Source: Larix kaempferi (Eukaryota > Streptophyta > Pinopsida > Pinales > Pinaceae). Taken from it: a stretch of DNA of 64,000 nucleotides. The translations under genes and the position numbers were made by a program. The stretch covers positions 4,092,001-4,156,000 of the forward strand of contig BSBM01001024.1 of the NCBI GenBank assembly GCA_027924585.1. The letters run 5' to 3'. Below the pieces are notes generated by a model, which was not told where the DNA came from, searched no databases, and worked only from the letters and a program-made list of their open reading frames with translations. Below, piece after piece: positions 24,540 to 36,177 of the stretch (position 1 is the stretch's first letter; every line of letters starts with the position of its first letter).

Positions 24540-27060
24540 ACGTCGCCACACACAAGTTATTTCATTATTCTATTTTATTTTACTAGACTTTATGTTCAAA
24601 AGGTATTTCTTCATCTTAACCGTCTCTTTCTAAATCCAATGTTTTCCACTAACAAACCCGTTAAAGGTGTGAATATCTAAATCCATTTTATTTCTTATAT
24701 TAATAAGTATCCCTTACATTTAAGTGAAAGTAAAAGAAAACAATGGAAAAAAGGAATTTTTTTGTTAAAGACATTATTGAAAAATAAAAAATAAAAGGCT
24801 TATTCTATAAACACTAATCTAAAATTGTATGAAGAAATCTGGTATAAAAGTAATACTCATTGATATAATATGCAATTTAATAATTAATATAGAATGAAGA
24901 AATCTGGTTACAAGAATAATAAAAGTAATACTCAATGATATAATATGTAATTTAATAATAAATTAATTAGAGAGAAAATAATATAATTATAACCATGAGC
25001 AAAATCAAATTTAATTATGATAAAGTTTATAATAGAGATTATATTTAATAAAAATAACATTTAAAAAAAAATTGTAATTATTACAAAGTTTATAATAGAG
25101 ATGATATTTAATAAAAATAACATTTAAAAAAAAGTTTAACATCTTTTATTTGATCTTTGGGTAAAGACAGTATTTTGAAATTGAATAGAGAAATCTGGTC
25201 TAAAAGAATGATAAACATAATTCAAAATAATGAATAAGAGAATAATGTAATCATAAAAATAAAATCAAAATCCAATTTAATTGTTTCATAATTTTTGCTA
25301 CATTACTAATATCTCATGTTAAAATTATGGCTATGTAAGTTGGTATGGCATTAACCACCATCATTATCATCATCATCAATTTTATTTGATCATGTTAACT
25401 GTTAACTACATTAAATGTTGAAACCCAACACTAGGGGTAGACCGTGAATGGGTGTATTGTTAAGGAACTCCTTGCTTAAAGTCACTAATAAAGAAAGGAA
25501 CTAAGATCATGTTCGAACCTCCATGGGTACGAACCTTACAAAAAAAATGTTAAAACTCAACAACTCAAACCACTTCCAACAACCACTCATAATTTAGATA
25601 TGCTCGTCTTGAACATAAACATTATAAGAAGCCAATGTTCCAATGATCCTAACAAACTCAAATTACTTAAATAATCATAAATAGGAAAAAGACCAAACTC
25701 AAATAATAGTAAAATAATATAACTAGTGTTTTTCTATTATCATGTTAAGTCAACATTAAAATTAAAATTAATATAAAGTAAATACTAAATACTAACCTAC
25801 TATACTCATCATTAATTAAAGTGCTCTTAACACAAATTAAGTGTCATAAACAACTTGTTAATATGAAGTAAATACTAAATACTAACCTCCTATACTCATC
25901 ATAAAGTAAAGTACTTTTAATACAAATTAAGTGCCTTAAACAACTTGTTATCCATACTTTAACTACTATTTTTCTCACATATATATCAACAATTATACAA
26001 TAAACCATATATAAAATAATTTGGAACGAGGACCAAAAGTTATTTCATTATTTTATTTTATTTACTTGAGTTTGGGTTAAAAAGGGTATGTCTTCATCTT
26101 AACCGTCTCTTTCTAAATCAAATGTTTTCTAGTAACATTCCCGTTAAAGGTGTGAATACCTAAATCCATTTTCTTTCTTATATTAATAAGTATATCATCT
26201 ATATAGTGAGTAAAAGCAAACAATAAACAAAAGAATTTTGTTAATAAAGATATTATTGAAAAAAATATATATATATTTGTAGACATTATTTTAAAATGGA
26301 ATCAAGAAATCAGGTATAAATTAAAAATAATTCTAAAAGTGCATAAAATAACAATACAATTAATTTTTAAAATAATAAGTAATTGAATAATAAATAAATT
26401 ATTGAGAAAACAATATAACTATAACAATTAGCAAAATCAAATTTAATTGTTACGAACTTTATAATAAAGATGATATTTCATAAAAATAAAAATATCATTT
26501 AAAAAAGTTTAACACTTTTTATTTGATAATTGAGTAAGACATTCTAAAATTGAATTGAGAAATCTGGTATAAGAGGATGATAAACATAATTCAAAGTAAT
26601 GAATAAGAGAATAATAAATCATAAGAAAATTGAATTTAATAGTTTAATCATATTAATTATATTAAATAATATCTAAAAAAATTAGCATTTAAAAAAAATG
26701 TTAACATCTTTTATTTGATCATATTAACTATATTAAATGTTAAAACCCAACAATTCAAACCACTTCCAACAGCTACTCATAACTTAAATATGTTCCTTTG
26801 AAAATAATCCTTTCAAACTCAAATTACTTAGAATAATCATAAATTGGAAAATGACCAAAGTCAAATAATAGAACTAGGATTTCCCTATAATCATGCTAAG
26901 TCAACACTAAAATTAATATGAAGTAAATACTAACCTATCATGTTCATAATTCATTAAAATGCTCTTAATTATAACTAGCACAACCACTTAATTTGTGGTA
27001 AATGGACATCAATAGGCCACAAGTTAAATGAGTTATCCATACTTTAGCTACCAGTTATCA
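24540..27060. repeat. Tandem segmental duplication with one SINE-filled copy
   Basis: Copy 1 (about 24540-26030) and copy 2 (about 26030-27060) share ordered landmarks: AAGTTATTTCATTATT, CTTCATCTTAACCGTCTCTT, CCCGTTAAAGGTGTGAATA, TAATAAGTAT, GAGAAATCTGGT, TTTTATTTGAT, CAAACCACTTCCAACA and GTCAACAYTAAAATTAA. Copy 1 also carries an internal duplication of about 95 bp (25780-25950) and the SINE at 25431-25545. Copy 2 has neither at the matching point. No gene was seen. Confidence 0.75.
25431..25545 (+). mobile_element. SINE-like tRNA-derived element, copy A
   Basis: A 115-bp insert is bounded by a 17-bp direct repeat (25414-25430 and 25546-25562, 15/17 identical) and ends in an A-rich tail. It contains a pol III B-box match GTTCGAACC at 25511-25519 and an upstream TAGACCGTGAATGGG block in the A-box position. 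It shares clear sequence with copy B at 37806. The paralogous copy 2 of the surrounding duplication shows the unoccupied target at 26736-26752. Confidence 0.75.
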
Positions 27061-27071
27061 CATATAAAGTC

Positions 27072-27103
<32 letters not shown>

Positions 27104-27510
27104 ACAACGACCATAAAATAAATCTTGAGGGCACACTTATCTCATCTTCCTACAATCTAGGAATAGGGCACTTCCTCGTCCACCCCAAATTATAAAATAT
27201 AAACACCTATTGGTGTAACTAGCACAACAACTTAACTTGTGGTTGGTGAACACTGATAGGACACAAGTTATATGTTACTTGTTCTCCATATGTAGTTGAG
27301 TAGCTACCTTTTATCACCCACCTTCTTCTAGCTGCCACAAATTGGTCGTTATCCATGCATCAGCTATGAGTTATTTTTTATCTTCTTTTTTATAATTATT
27401 TATTTCGAATTTGGATTGACTCCCATAAAATCAATTTGGACAATACACGTGTCTCATCCTCCTACAATCTAGGAAAATCGTAATTGCTAGTCCACCCCAA
27501 ATTCTAAAAT
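26960..27510 (-). repeat. Inverted member of the 13.6-15.4 kb repeat family
   Basis: Read on the minus strand, this block matches the family seen twice at 13640-14200 and 15080-15400. Shared words in order are CCTAGATTG-AGGAGGAT, CAAATTGATTTTAT, AAATAAA, GATGCATGGATAA, GGAGAACAAGT, AACTTGTG and CCACAAGTTAA. The segment appears to be doubled locally (26960-27060 and 27205-27510). The element type is unknown; a MITE or old LTR fragment is possible. It includes an (AT)n run at 27070-27100. Confidence 0.55.
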
Positions 27511-28619
27511 ATAAACACCTATCGGTGTAATAAAATATAAACACATATCAATGTAATTAAAATATGGTATTTTCCAAAGTTTGCTATGGTTATCCTCACA
27601 ATTGCATGGCATCTACTTATTGGTCAATGGATACTCCAAATGGGTTTGAGTTTGTTGCCTTATGGACATCCAGTAATAATGGTTCCTATTTTTTTAGAAT
27701 CACGCTTTATACCTTTAACCGCATTTTTTTTAATCTTCTATATGCATAAAAATTCAAACTTCAAAAGTTCATTTAACATAATGGATTAATATGTATGAAT
27801 TGTAAGATATTTAGACTTTAATTTGCAAAATCTCTTTTACAAACCTAGCACATCATTCAATCACAGGGATTAATAAGTCTTTGCAATGCATGGACGAGAG
27901 CATATTAGGTAGTTTATGCTTTCATAACTATTAGGTTAACCTTGACTTGGTCAAGAATAGTTAAATGTTGACCTGGATTCAATCAATATTGGGTTTATGT
28001 TGGGTAGTTTGTAGGGTCATGGTATTGGGTAGCTAATGGAAGGTTGGCCTTTATTCAATTAATAATGGGTTTACCTTAGGTAATTTATTGGGCCATGGTA
28101 ATGGGTGACCTATTTAAAGGCTTGGTATACTCCATTGTAAGTGCCTCAAGCAATCTTGGCCAAATTGGCCAAGGAGATGGAAGATATGTGTCTAGATAGT
28201 TTTCAAAGTACAAGGTTTCCAAGGTAAATCTCTTCATGGTTGTTCATGCATTTTATGTTTCTCTCACAATGCTCATTTTTAATATGGTATCAAAGCCAAG
28301 TAATGACTTGGAATCTCTAACAAGAATGGTTTGCGGCACTAGAATCCATGGAGGAGTGTGGTAGTGCATTGGGATCTTATATTACCAAATGAGAGTGCAT
28401 TATTAAATAGCCTTAATATAAAAGGCTTCAGATGGGCACTTGGATATCTATCATTGTATAAATGAACATGTTGTTTGCTAAAGAGTATAAATATTTTCCC
28501 ACGATTCTTAAATATCTCTTGATGAGAGTGGTGTTTATTGGGTTGAGGCTTTAGAAGGAAAGAAGTGTATTATCTAACCATTGCAACACACAAAATCTTG
28601 TTTTATATCCATCAAGTTG
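27511..28619. other. Intergenic; possible decayed LTR end and PBS
   Basis: At 28285-28297 the plus strand reads TGGTATCAAAGCC, one base from the usual initiator-tRNA PBS extended to GCC. It is preceded by a region with a TATTTAAA box near 28112 and repeated TGGGTTTA/TTGGGTAG words. An old LTR retrotransposon could end here, but no TG...CA pair or second LTR was found. Short frames at 27564-27789 are unsupported. Confidence 0.3.
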
Positions 28620-29560
28620 AGTTATGCAAGTTAAATAAATTGGTGTCAATGGATGGAGAGAAATATTCTCTTACATAGCATTCCCACTTACACATTGATG
28701 CCAGGGAAGGAAATGAAATGGGAGAATGATGACATGGTCACTTTGAATAAGTTTGTAATGCCTCATGACAATGACATTGTTTATCACATCCTTTGTCCTA
28801 TTAACAAGATTGTAGTATAGTTGGGAAAGATGGTGGTATTGAAAAATTCTTCAAGAAAAAAACTCATGCCAAGATCAAAGTGATCTAATGATTCATCTTC
28901 TCCTCGATACTAAGGACACTTGATCCATGCTGTAACACCTAATTGGTCTATGATTTCTATTTAAAGAAAATGGATGGTCATTTTCTAATTATCGATTGTG
29001 AGAGATTCATATGTAAACTATTTTCTATATGCATCAATAGATTGCCTAAAGTGGCCACATTAGTTGGGGCCATGGACTATTTCCCTCTTTGATGACTTTA
29101 ATCATGTATACACTAGCGTACCGATCTTTGACCAATTTGTGTGAGCAATTCCCTTAAGGTGTTCAACTTGTGTGGATGTGACATAGCTATCAAACATGAA
29201 ATCTTCTTTTAGAAACTTTCTCACTCATGCATTGACACTCGTGAAGGAAATGAAAGGGGAAAAATATGAGATTCTAGCTTTGAATTGGTTTTACAGTGAC
29301 CAGTTATAATGACATTGTTTATCACATTATTTTATTGATAACCAAATAAGCAATGTAATTGGGAAAGGTGGTGGTATTATAAAATGCTTAAGGTAAGAAA
29401 CCAATATCATGATCAAAGTTGCGGACTATATACTTGGTGTGGATGAGAAGGTTATTATCATCTTCAACTCTCCAAAGGATCAACAAAAGGAGCATGATGA
29501 AGATAAGAACAATGCACGGGAGCCATAAGGCTAACAATGGAATTAATGATGATATATGTT
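28620..29560 (+). pseudogene. KH-domain RNA-binding protein pseudogene, two fragments
   Basis: Two related stretches encode broken KH domains. Fragment 1 (28773-28886) reads DIVYHILCPINKI, a stop, LGK, then a THAKIKV strand. Fragment 2 (29311-29527) reads DIVYHII with a broken middle, then IGKGGGIIKCL, a stop, ETNIMIKVADYILGVDEKV and IIIFNSPKDQQKEHDED. The order ILCP-x-NKI-x-x-x-IGKGGGIIK-x-L-R-x-ET-x-A-x-IKV is that of plant HEN4/FLK/RCF3-like KH proteins, which bind nuclear RNA. The flanking blocks (GAAGGAAATGAAA, GACATTGTTTATCACAT) are also shared, so the pair is a tandem duplication. Stops and frame changes make it non-functional. A parent gene was not found in the window. Confidence 0.6.
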
Positions 29561-29620
29561 AAGTAATATGGGAGTCATAAGGATGGCAATGGAATTAATA
29601 ATGATGTATGTTATGGAGCA
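29515..29620. repeat. Tandem repeat, 2 x about 54 bp
   Basis: GGGAGCCATAAGGCTAACAA and the following GGAATTAATGATGATATATG are repeated as GGGAGTCATAAGGATGGCAA plus GGAATTAATAATGATGTATG. Confidence 0.85.
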
Positions 29621-32176
29621 ACATAATTGGAGTTCTTCCTGCTTATGGTTATATGTTATTATATTCATATCTCATGGTTCAATATCTCATGTTCATTGTG
29701 CGCACAACGTTTTATTTGACATGTACAATATTTATTCCCGTGATGAGGTTAATGGCTATGCTTTTGATTTCTTGGATTAAGACATATTTGGAATTGGGAT
29801 CTGGTCTAATTTTAGAGTTTATCGGTTACATGCAAATCATGGCCCTTAATTTATTTGTTGTGGCCATAGGCCTATCATACATCACCGAGCACTTATCTTT
29901 GTATTTTGTTGAAAATATCTAAGCCAAAGTCTATTTGAATGATATGTTACCATGGTGAATCACAACACATGTATCAAAGGTTATGGTATGCACACATTAT
30001 AGCGCTTTTTCCACTCTTCAGGTTTATTGGTATTTGGATCTTGGGTGGCACTTGATATACGTTTTAAACATTATCGATGATGCTTGGGTTTTAAAACAAA
30101 TATTTGGAATGATTACACCATCCATACTTGAGGCTCTGTGGTGACACACCTTCACACCTACCTTAACTTAATGATAGCACACCTTCACCCCTACATTAAT
30201 GATTCTATGGGCACTTTTATCCATGCATTATTGTATCTTTCGTTCTAATTTGATAGTGGTTGTGGTTAATGATTAGGGTGGATTTTGTGGTTTTTCAACT
30301 ATCCATCTCACTCTCATTTTATAGTTTTGCCTCCCTTTCCCTTCCACCACGAGCTTAGGTTTCTATTGTTTGTTGGCCTAAACCACCCTTGACGCTAGTT
30401 TTTAACCATTTCACTATGTATAAATACCCTCCTACCCATTCTCTGGACCATAGTTGGTAGCTTGGGTTCTTTGATGAGGGAATTGTGCATGCTTTAAAAT
30501 AAAAATAAAAAAGAGGGTACATGCAAATTTATTAAAGTAATGATGAGGGAATTGTGCATGGTTTTAAAAAAAAGAGGCACATGCAAATTTTTTAAGTAAA
30601 AAAACAAGAGGGCATATGCAAATTTATTAAGGTAATAATGCAATTTTAGATTTTATTTTAATTTATGTTTACTTTAGTATGGTTTTTTTTCTATGAAGTT
30701 ATGCTTAGTTTCTATCAAACTTGAATTTTGTAAGGATACCTAAGTCAATGTATTTGTCTCATGGTTTGTTATGAAAAGGTTGGCATTTATCATTTTGGTT
30801 GTGGATTTATTTCATACCTCAGTTTTGGAAGTTTGGTTTTGTGTGGAAGTTTGGTTTTGTGTTTTTATTTGAGCTTTACTTAATTTTATTTATATCAAAT
30901 TTTGAATTTGGATATCATCCTCAAGTCATAGCAGTCTCTCTAGTCTATGTTATTATTTATGCAGAAGGGGAGCTAACTTGACTCTAACCCAAGACTTTCC
31001 TCTTGATATATTACTCATGGTTCTATGCAATTTATGGCTTAGGCTTGTAATTGCATATGGATACCATTATGTGTTATCGTGGCCTTGCATCCAAACTTGG
31101 TTATATGACCTCATGTATATTGGAGTTGTCTTGGTATTTCTAAAGCTTATGCAATGAATTGGTTCGATGCATTTGCTTGAAATCTCTGTTGATACATATT
31201 TACCCTAAGCTCTATATCTAGCTTGGTTATTTTGTAAAAGAGCATGAATTTAGTATTGATTTTTACATTACTTTTTGGTCCTCTTGGTTCAATTTTAACT
31301 TCCTATCGACCTAATCATTTTTTTTTTTTAAATGATGTGTGCCCTTCGGCTTATATTTGACTTTCACCCTCGCTCACATGTTGTGTTTTGGTTAATGTAT
31401 GAGATGTTTTGTATTACCTAAATCTTAGTTTTATAATGAAAATTTTGGCTTTCATCTTTGATCTTACATATTATAGGGTTACACTCATCTTGCTTTAAAT
31501 TAATTTCAATGTGACAATTAATTATTATATACTTATAATTATAAAAATTATAGCATTCCAAGCTTGTCCCTTCTGTCTACATTTTAAATTTTCAGCTTTG
31601 TCGTGGATCTTATTAGTTGTTTTCTGATTCTTGAGCCTTGTCATGGATCTTAGTAGTTGTTGTCTTATTCTCAAGAAGTGTATGAGTTAATGTGTTTCCT
31701 TTTGATTTTTGTGATTTTACAAAGAAACTTATATATGGTTTTTTTTTTCCATTTAAATTGTTATAGCTAGAGTTTTACTCCTTTATTTCCTTGCTAAGAA
31801 AAAAAACTTGCATGTGTCTTGTTTAACCGATGTATATTTTTTATTTATGGGACCTCTGCCATGGATTTGAACATATCCTTATGGTTTTCCTTATTAACAT
31901 CCATCTATCACAGATCTAAGTTCCAACTATTTTTTTTTAAATGAACATTATGATGAGCCTAACCCAAAATCGTTATGCCACAAAATTGCTTATGATCTCT
32001 GCATTATTATTAGACTCTGTGCATTTTATGTCAACATTGGTTTGAAACCTAAGATGACATAATGTTTGATATGGATAACAAGCTTTATTACAATGATGTT
32101 TTTCCTCACTTTATCAAGATTTTTTAAGCAACTATCAGTCCAATTTTCCTACGTTGTAGTTATGGATCATCAGAAT
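29621..32176. other. No recognisable gene
   Basis: Overlapping hydrophobic frames of 60-104 codons at 29556-29922 and 30799-30981 have no recognised motif and are read as chance. The remainder is T-rich intergenic DNA with homopolymer runs. Confidence 0.45.
30474..30640. repeat. Short tandem duplication with a partial third copy
   Basis: GATGAGGGAATTGTGCATG followed by an A-rich stretch and ACATGCAAATTTATTAAAGTA occurs twice. A third partial copy (GGGCATATGCAAATTTATTA) follows. Confidence 0.85.
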
Positions 32177-33194
32177 TGTAATGTCCCATTTTGACTATAC
32201 CAACTAAATTGTATAATGACCTACTTTGTATTTTGTTTATTATTTGCGGAACTCGGTTAGAGTGATAACATTATATTACATGGACATATGGACCTACTTG
32301 CATTGTGGAACTTATATATAATTTATGTGTAGATTGTTAATGATGGTTGTTGTTTGATTTACTTCCAACATGCAAATTTAAATGAAATATTTGGTACATG
32401 GATACTAGTTTAAATTAAATGTTAAATGGATAAAATTCTAAGTGCATGGTGGTACATAGGAAACCTTGTTTACATTGTTCATATGTTAGTAACATAGTAT
32501 GTACATATAAATTATTATACGGTTATGCATGATCTGGTGTTTGGTAAACTAACCCACAAGTTAAATCAGCTAAGTGATAACCGAATAAATAAGGCACCAA
32601 AGTGACGTCGATGACATGGACCTCGAAAGAGGAATGGTATGCATGTGAAGCATTGTATTTAGAATTATTATTGGTTTCATCACTAATATGTGTGGGCAGG
32701 TGCATGGTTTCAAGAAGCACAGTTGCTCAAGCTGGTTATTCGATGACAAAGCCCTAGGAACAGCAACAACGATGCAGTATGTTGGTGTAGTTTGTTGACC
32801 CTAGTTCTATCGGGAGCGATAGATGTATTACCCATGATTTAACATGGAATCATGGGAGGGTCATGTTTAGCCACGCTCCCCAAGACATGTGATGACGACT
32901 AGCAGTTTACTATTGGGGAAGTTTGGTCGATGTAGTCAACACTTCCACTTACAGGTTCTATTGGGGGTTAGGTCAATATAGTTGACACTTTCAGATATTC
33001 TAGTAGAGGAAGGATAGGATGTGGAAGATAGTTGTGAATTAGAAAGATAAGGCATGCGGTTAAAGATGTTGAGAAAGTTAGCTATAATAGTTTCATTACA
33101 TGTGTGTGTTAAAGCTCTTGCTTTACTCATGTGTGTGTTAAATCTCTTGCTTTACTCATGTGTGATAAACTTAGTTGACTGTGTAGTTTGTATT

Positions 33195-33416
33195 TGCTAT
33201 GAATATTATATGTATGTTAGTTAAAGTTATTAGTTATTAAAGTGAAAGGGTGTAACCCTTCACTATACACGCTCAAGCCTATAAAAGCGAGCCTCATTGT
33301 AATTATTAATCATCTTTATCATCATCAATTATATATTATTATCAAATGGAGTTATTTTCCATTGGAGGATTATTCGCTTGAATAATCATTGAGTATATCT
33401 AGACCCAGATATAGCA
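33195..33416 (+). repeat. Left LTR of the LARD/TRIM-like element
   Basis: 222 bp, TGCTAT...ATAGCA. A TATAAAAG box lies at about 33281-33288 and fits a U3 promoter. The block TTATTTTCCATTGGAGGATT near the end is shared with the right LTR. Confidence 0.92.
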
Positions 33417-33417
33417 T

Positions 33418-33429
33418 TGGTATCAGAGC
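33418..33429 (+). other. Primer-binding site of the LARD/TRIM-like element
   Basis: TGGTATCAGAGC, complementary to the initiator-methionine tRNA 3' end, placed one base after the LTR. Confidence 0.9.
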
Positions 33430-33499
33430 CTTTCGGCCCTCTATGATTCCGGCTTTTAGCCATAGTTGTCATAGTTTCTCTGGAAGATTGGTCATTGAC

Positions 33500-34350
33500 C
33501 AAATTTTGGGCCTTTGGCTCTCACTCCCACTCTCACACTTCTTCCACCTCTACTTCCTACTTCTCCCCTTAGCCCACACTCCACCTCTTCTTTCACGCTC
33601 CCTTTGCATTCCCCCTCGCCCTCCTGTTCCCTACACCCTTCGTCCTCCCTACTTCGAAGGCCAAACGCTTCCTCACACCACCTGCACCATACCCTGCTCC
33701 TCTGTCGAGACCCACCTCCACGCTATGCCTCCTCTCCTCCTTGCGCCTCCACGCTACTCCCCAGCTCCCCGCTGCTCACTCCAGCACACCACTTCCCACG
33801 CTAATCCACCACTTCTTATTCCCATCGCCGCACGCCTTCTCCCTCACCCCCGCGCTCTGCTCCTCCCCTCCGCCTCGACCTTCCCGCAGATCCCTACACA
33901 CCATCTCCCTACCCTGCGCGCTCTGCACCTCCCCTCCACACCACCTCCACACCCAATCTCCCACGCCTCCGCCGTCCCTCCTCCACACTGCGTGCCCTCC
34001 TCCTCCCACGCAGCTCTCCTCTCCTCCCCTCTGCTGCTATCGTTCCCTCACGCTCCCCACCATCCGCTTGCTCCTGCGCCGCTACTCCTCCACCACTCTG
34101 CTCTCCATCCAATCCATCCACGCGCTCTCCTTTCAGCGCCCCCATTCGCCATCTCCTCTTCCTCCACGCTCCGTCCACTTCTTGCGTCCATCGTCCCCAG
34201 GCTTCGGGCTCTTGCTCATCCTCCACTCACCGTAGCCCACATCTTCCTATCCTCCGCGTCTGATCCACCATCATCCACCACCGTCTGCAACTCCATCCTC
34301 GCCCTCTTGCATTTGGCAGCCATTCAGGCTCCTTCAAACCCTAATTTTCC
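33500..34350 (+). other. Pyrimidine-rich GC island inside the element
   Basis: The plus strand is strongly C+T rich and far more GC-rich than its surroundings. It yields long Pro/Ser/Leu/His-rich frames in several registers (up to 325 codons) and Gly/Glu/Arg-rich frames on the other strand. Because several frames are open at once, I read this as compositional, most likely a 5' leader or captured host DNA, not a gene. Confidence 0.6.
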
Positions 34351-34840
34351 AAAGCCAAAAAAATAAATAAATAAATTATTATAATATATTATTATAATAA
34401 TTTAAATATTTGGATTTAAAATATATATATATATAATAATAATAATTTATTATTATTATATTACATCATACCTTCAAACCAAAATATTAATAATATTATT
34501 ATTATTAAATTTTAATAATAATTGTTATTATCAAAAAAAAAAATCAATTCTTTTGAAATAAGAGTTGTTTGAAGAAACAAGCAAATTCAAGTCAAAGAAG
34601 ACATTAAAGACAAAGTCCAAGCAATACTCCTTATTATCAAAATAAGTCGAAGACCAAATCGAAAAAGTCCAAGCAAGACTCCTTATTATCAAAAAAGTCG
34701 AAGAACACTTATCGTCAAAGAAATCAAGTCAAGAACAAATCAAGAAGAATTCAAAGCAATCATCAAGAAGTCGAGACGCGCTATCATCAGAAAAATCAAA
34801 ATCAAAGAAGATCATTCCACCGTCGAGGAAGACAGACACC

Positions 34841-35944
34841 ATGGAAGTCGATTTGCGAGAGAAATTAGAAGCCAAGTTAAAGCGTTATCAAAAAGACAAT
34901 GAATAATTACGAGACATTAATAGACAATCAGAAATAAAGATTGAACTACATAAGATACAAGAACGGTTCAATGAACAAATAATGTCCAACCAGAAAAATC
35001 ACATAGAAAAATTATGTGCGCAAATCAAGGAATTAAAAGATGAAAGTGATTTCAATCAGAGATTGAAAAATCAAGATATAAAGAAGGAAATAAATAATTA
35101 CGAAGCAGAAATAATACGCTTGAACAAAATCGTTAGCAACAAAGATGAAGAACTAATGCAGTTACGACATAAATTAGAAAGTCAAGAATCAGAGGTCGGC
35201 CAGTGTCGACAACAGATAAAAGTTCTTCAACAACAAAATGACGACTCTAAAAAGACACATAAGTCAGAGATCACGAAGAGTAATAAAGCATTATCTAACA
35301 ATGCTGAAGAAATTTTTAGACTAAGAAATCATAACAAGATACTAGTCACAAAAATTAAGAAGTTAAAAAATAGCCGAAAGATAGAACAATCTATGGACGA
35401 CATTGAAGGGAAACTTCTAGACAAACAGGAAGAAAATAGTCGTATCAGAATTCATAATGAAGATCTTAAGGAACAACTTAAGACATCTGAAGATGACAGA
35501 AAATCACAAGTCGAATTGATTAAGAAGTTTCAAAATGATAATAGGCAATTAGAAAACAAGTTGGAAAAGATACAGAACAAAAACTTAAATCCTCACGAAA
35601 AGAAAATACAACTTCCAACTCAGATCAATGATTTAAAGGCGACATTCGTAAACGAAAATGACATCATGAAAGTTCCTTATCGACACCCCAACCATAAAAA
35701 TCGATATTTGAAAAAGTGGGAAATGTCGAAAAGTAATGGTACTAATGTGATCAAATCTCCTGACGACATATCAGTAGGAAATCCCATCAGTCCACAACAA
35801 ATCAATTTGGGATGGATTGATCCGTCGATGTATCGGAAGTTATGCTCTACACTTAGCAGTTCGTATCGACATGTTTCATCAGCCATGGCATCGCAAAGAA
35901 CAATGCAACAAAATTATAAGGCTTTGAGGACAAAGCCTTTCTAA
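34841..35944 (+). CDS. Coiled-coil protein of the non-autonomous element
   Basis: From the ATG at 34841 the frame is open to the stop at 35942-35944 except for one TAA at codon 22. Downstream of it an uninterrupted 320-codon frame begins at the ATG 34982. The protein is Lys/Glu/Asn/Gln-rich with heptad-like spacing of Leu/Ile over most of its length (for example LDKQEENSRIRIHNEDLKEQ and IKKFQNDNRQLENKLEKIQ), predicting a long coiled coil. The last 100 residues change character: a YRHPNHKNRYLKKWEMSK basic stretch, GWIDPSMYRKLCSTLSSSYR, and a basic end. It fills the space up to the right LTR and is in the element's sense strand. No gag or nucleic-acid-binding motif was recognised. Long maintenance of the frame suggests selection or recent capture. 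It may be a structural substitute for gag; that is speculation. Confidence 0.6.
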
Positions 35945-35955
35945 GAGAGTGGCAA

Positions 35956-36177
35956 TGCTATGAATATTATATGTATGTTAGTTAAAGTTATTAGTTATTA
36001 AAGTGAGAGGGTGTAACCCTTCACTATACACGCTCAAGCCTATAAAAGCGAGCCTCATTGTAATTATTAATCATCTTTATCATCATCAATTATATATTAT
36101 TATCAAATGGAGTTATTTTCCATTGGAGGATAATTCGCTTGAATAATCATTGAGTATATCCGGACCCGGATATAGCA
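35956..36177 (+). repeat. Right LTR of the LARD/TRIM-like element
   Basis: Same length and ends as the left LTR, followed at once by the GTATT target repeat. Confidence 0.92.

Larger units (their letters stand above)
33195..36177 (+). mobile_element. Non-autonomous LTR retrotransposon (LARD/TRIM-like)
   Basis: Two 222-bp LTRs (33195-33416 and 35956-36177) begin TGCTAT and end ATAGCA, and are nearly identical, differing at a handful of positions. A 5-bp target duplication GTATT flanks the whole (33190-33194 and 36178-36182). A PBS TGGTATCAGAGC sits at 33418-33429, one base after the left LTR, and a purine-rich AAGAGAGTGGCAA precedes the right LTR. The 2.5 kb interior has no gag, protease, RT or integrase. 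It holds a pyrimidine-rich GC island (33500-34350), AT microsatellites, and a coiled-coil ORF. It must depend on enzymes from another element. The element total is 2983 bp. Confidence 0.92.

Noticed and set aside
29556-29922. Hydrophobic 104-codon frame resembling a membrane protein
   Set aside because: T-rich DNA gives Leu/Ile/Phe-rich translations; there is no motif, it overlaps another frame, and it lies beside a pseudogene.
33389-34366. 325-codon Pro/Ser/Leu-rich frame
   Set aside because: It starts inside the LTR, lies in a pyrimidine-rich island open in several frames at once, and shows no domain.
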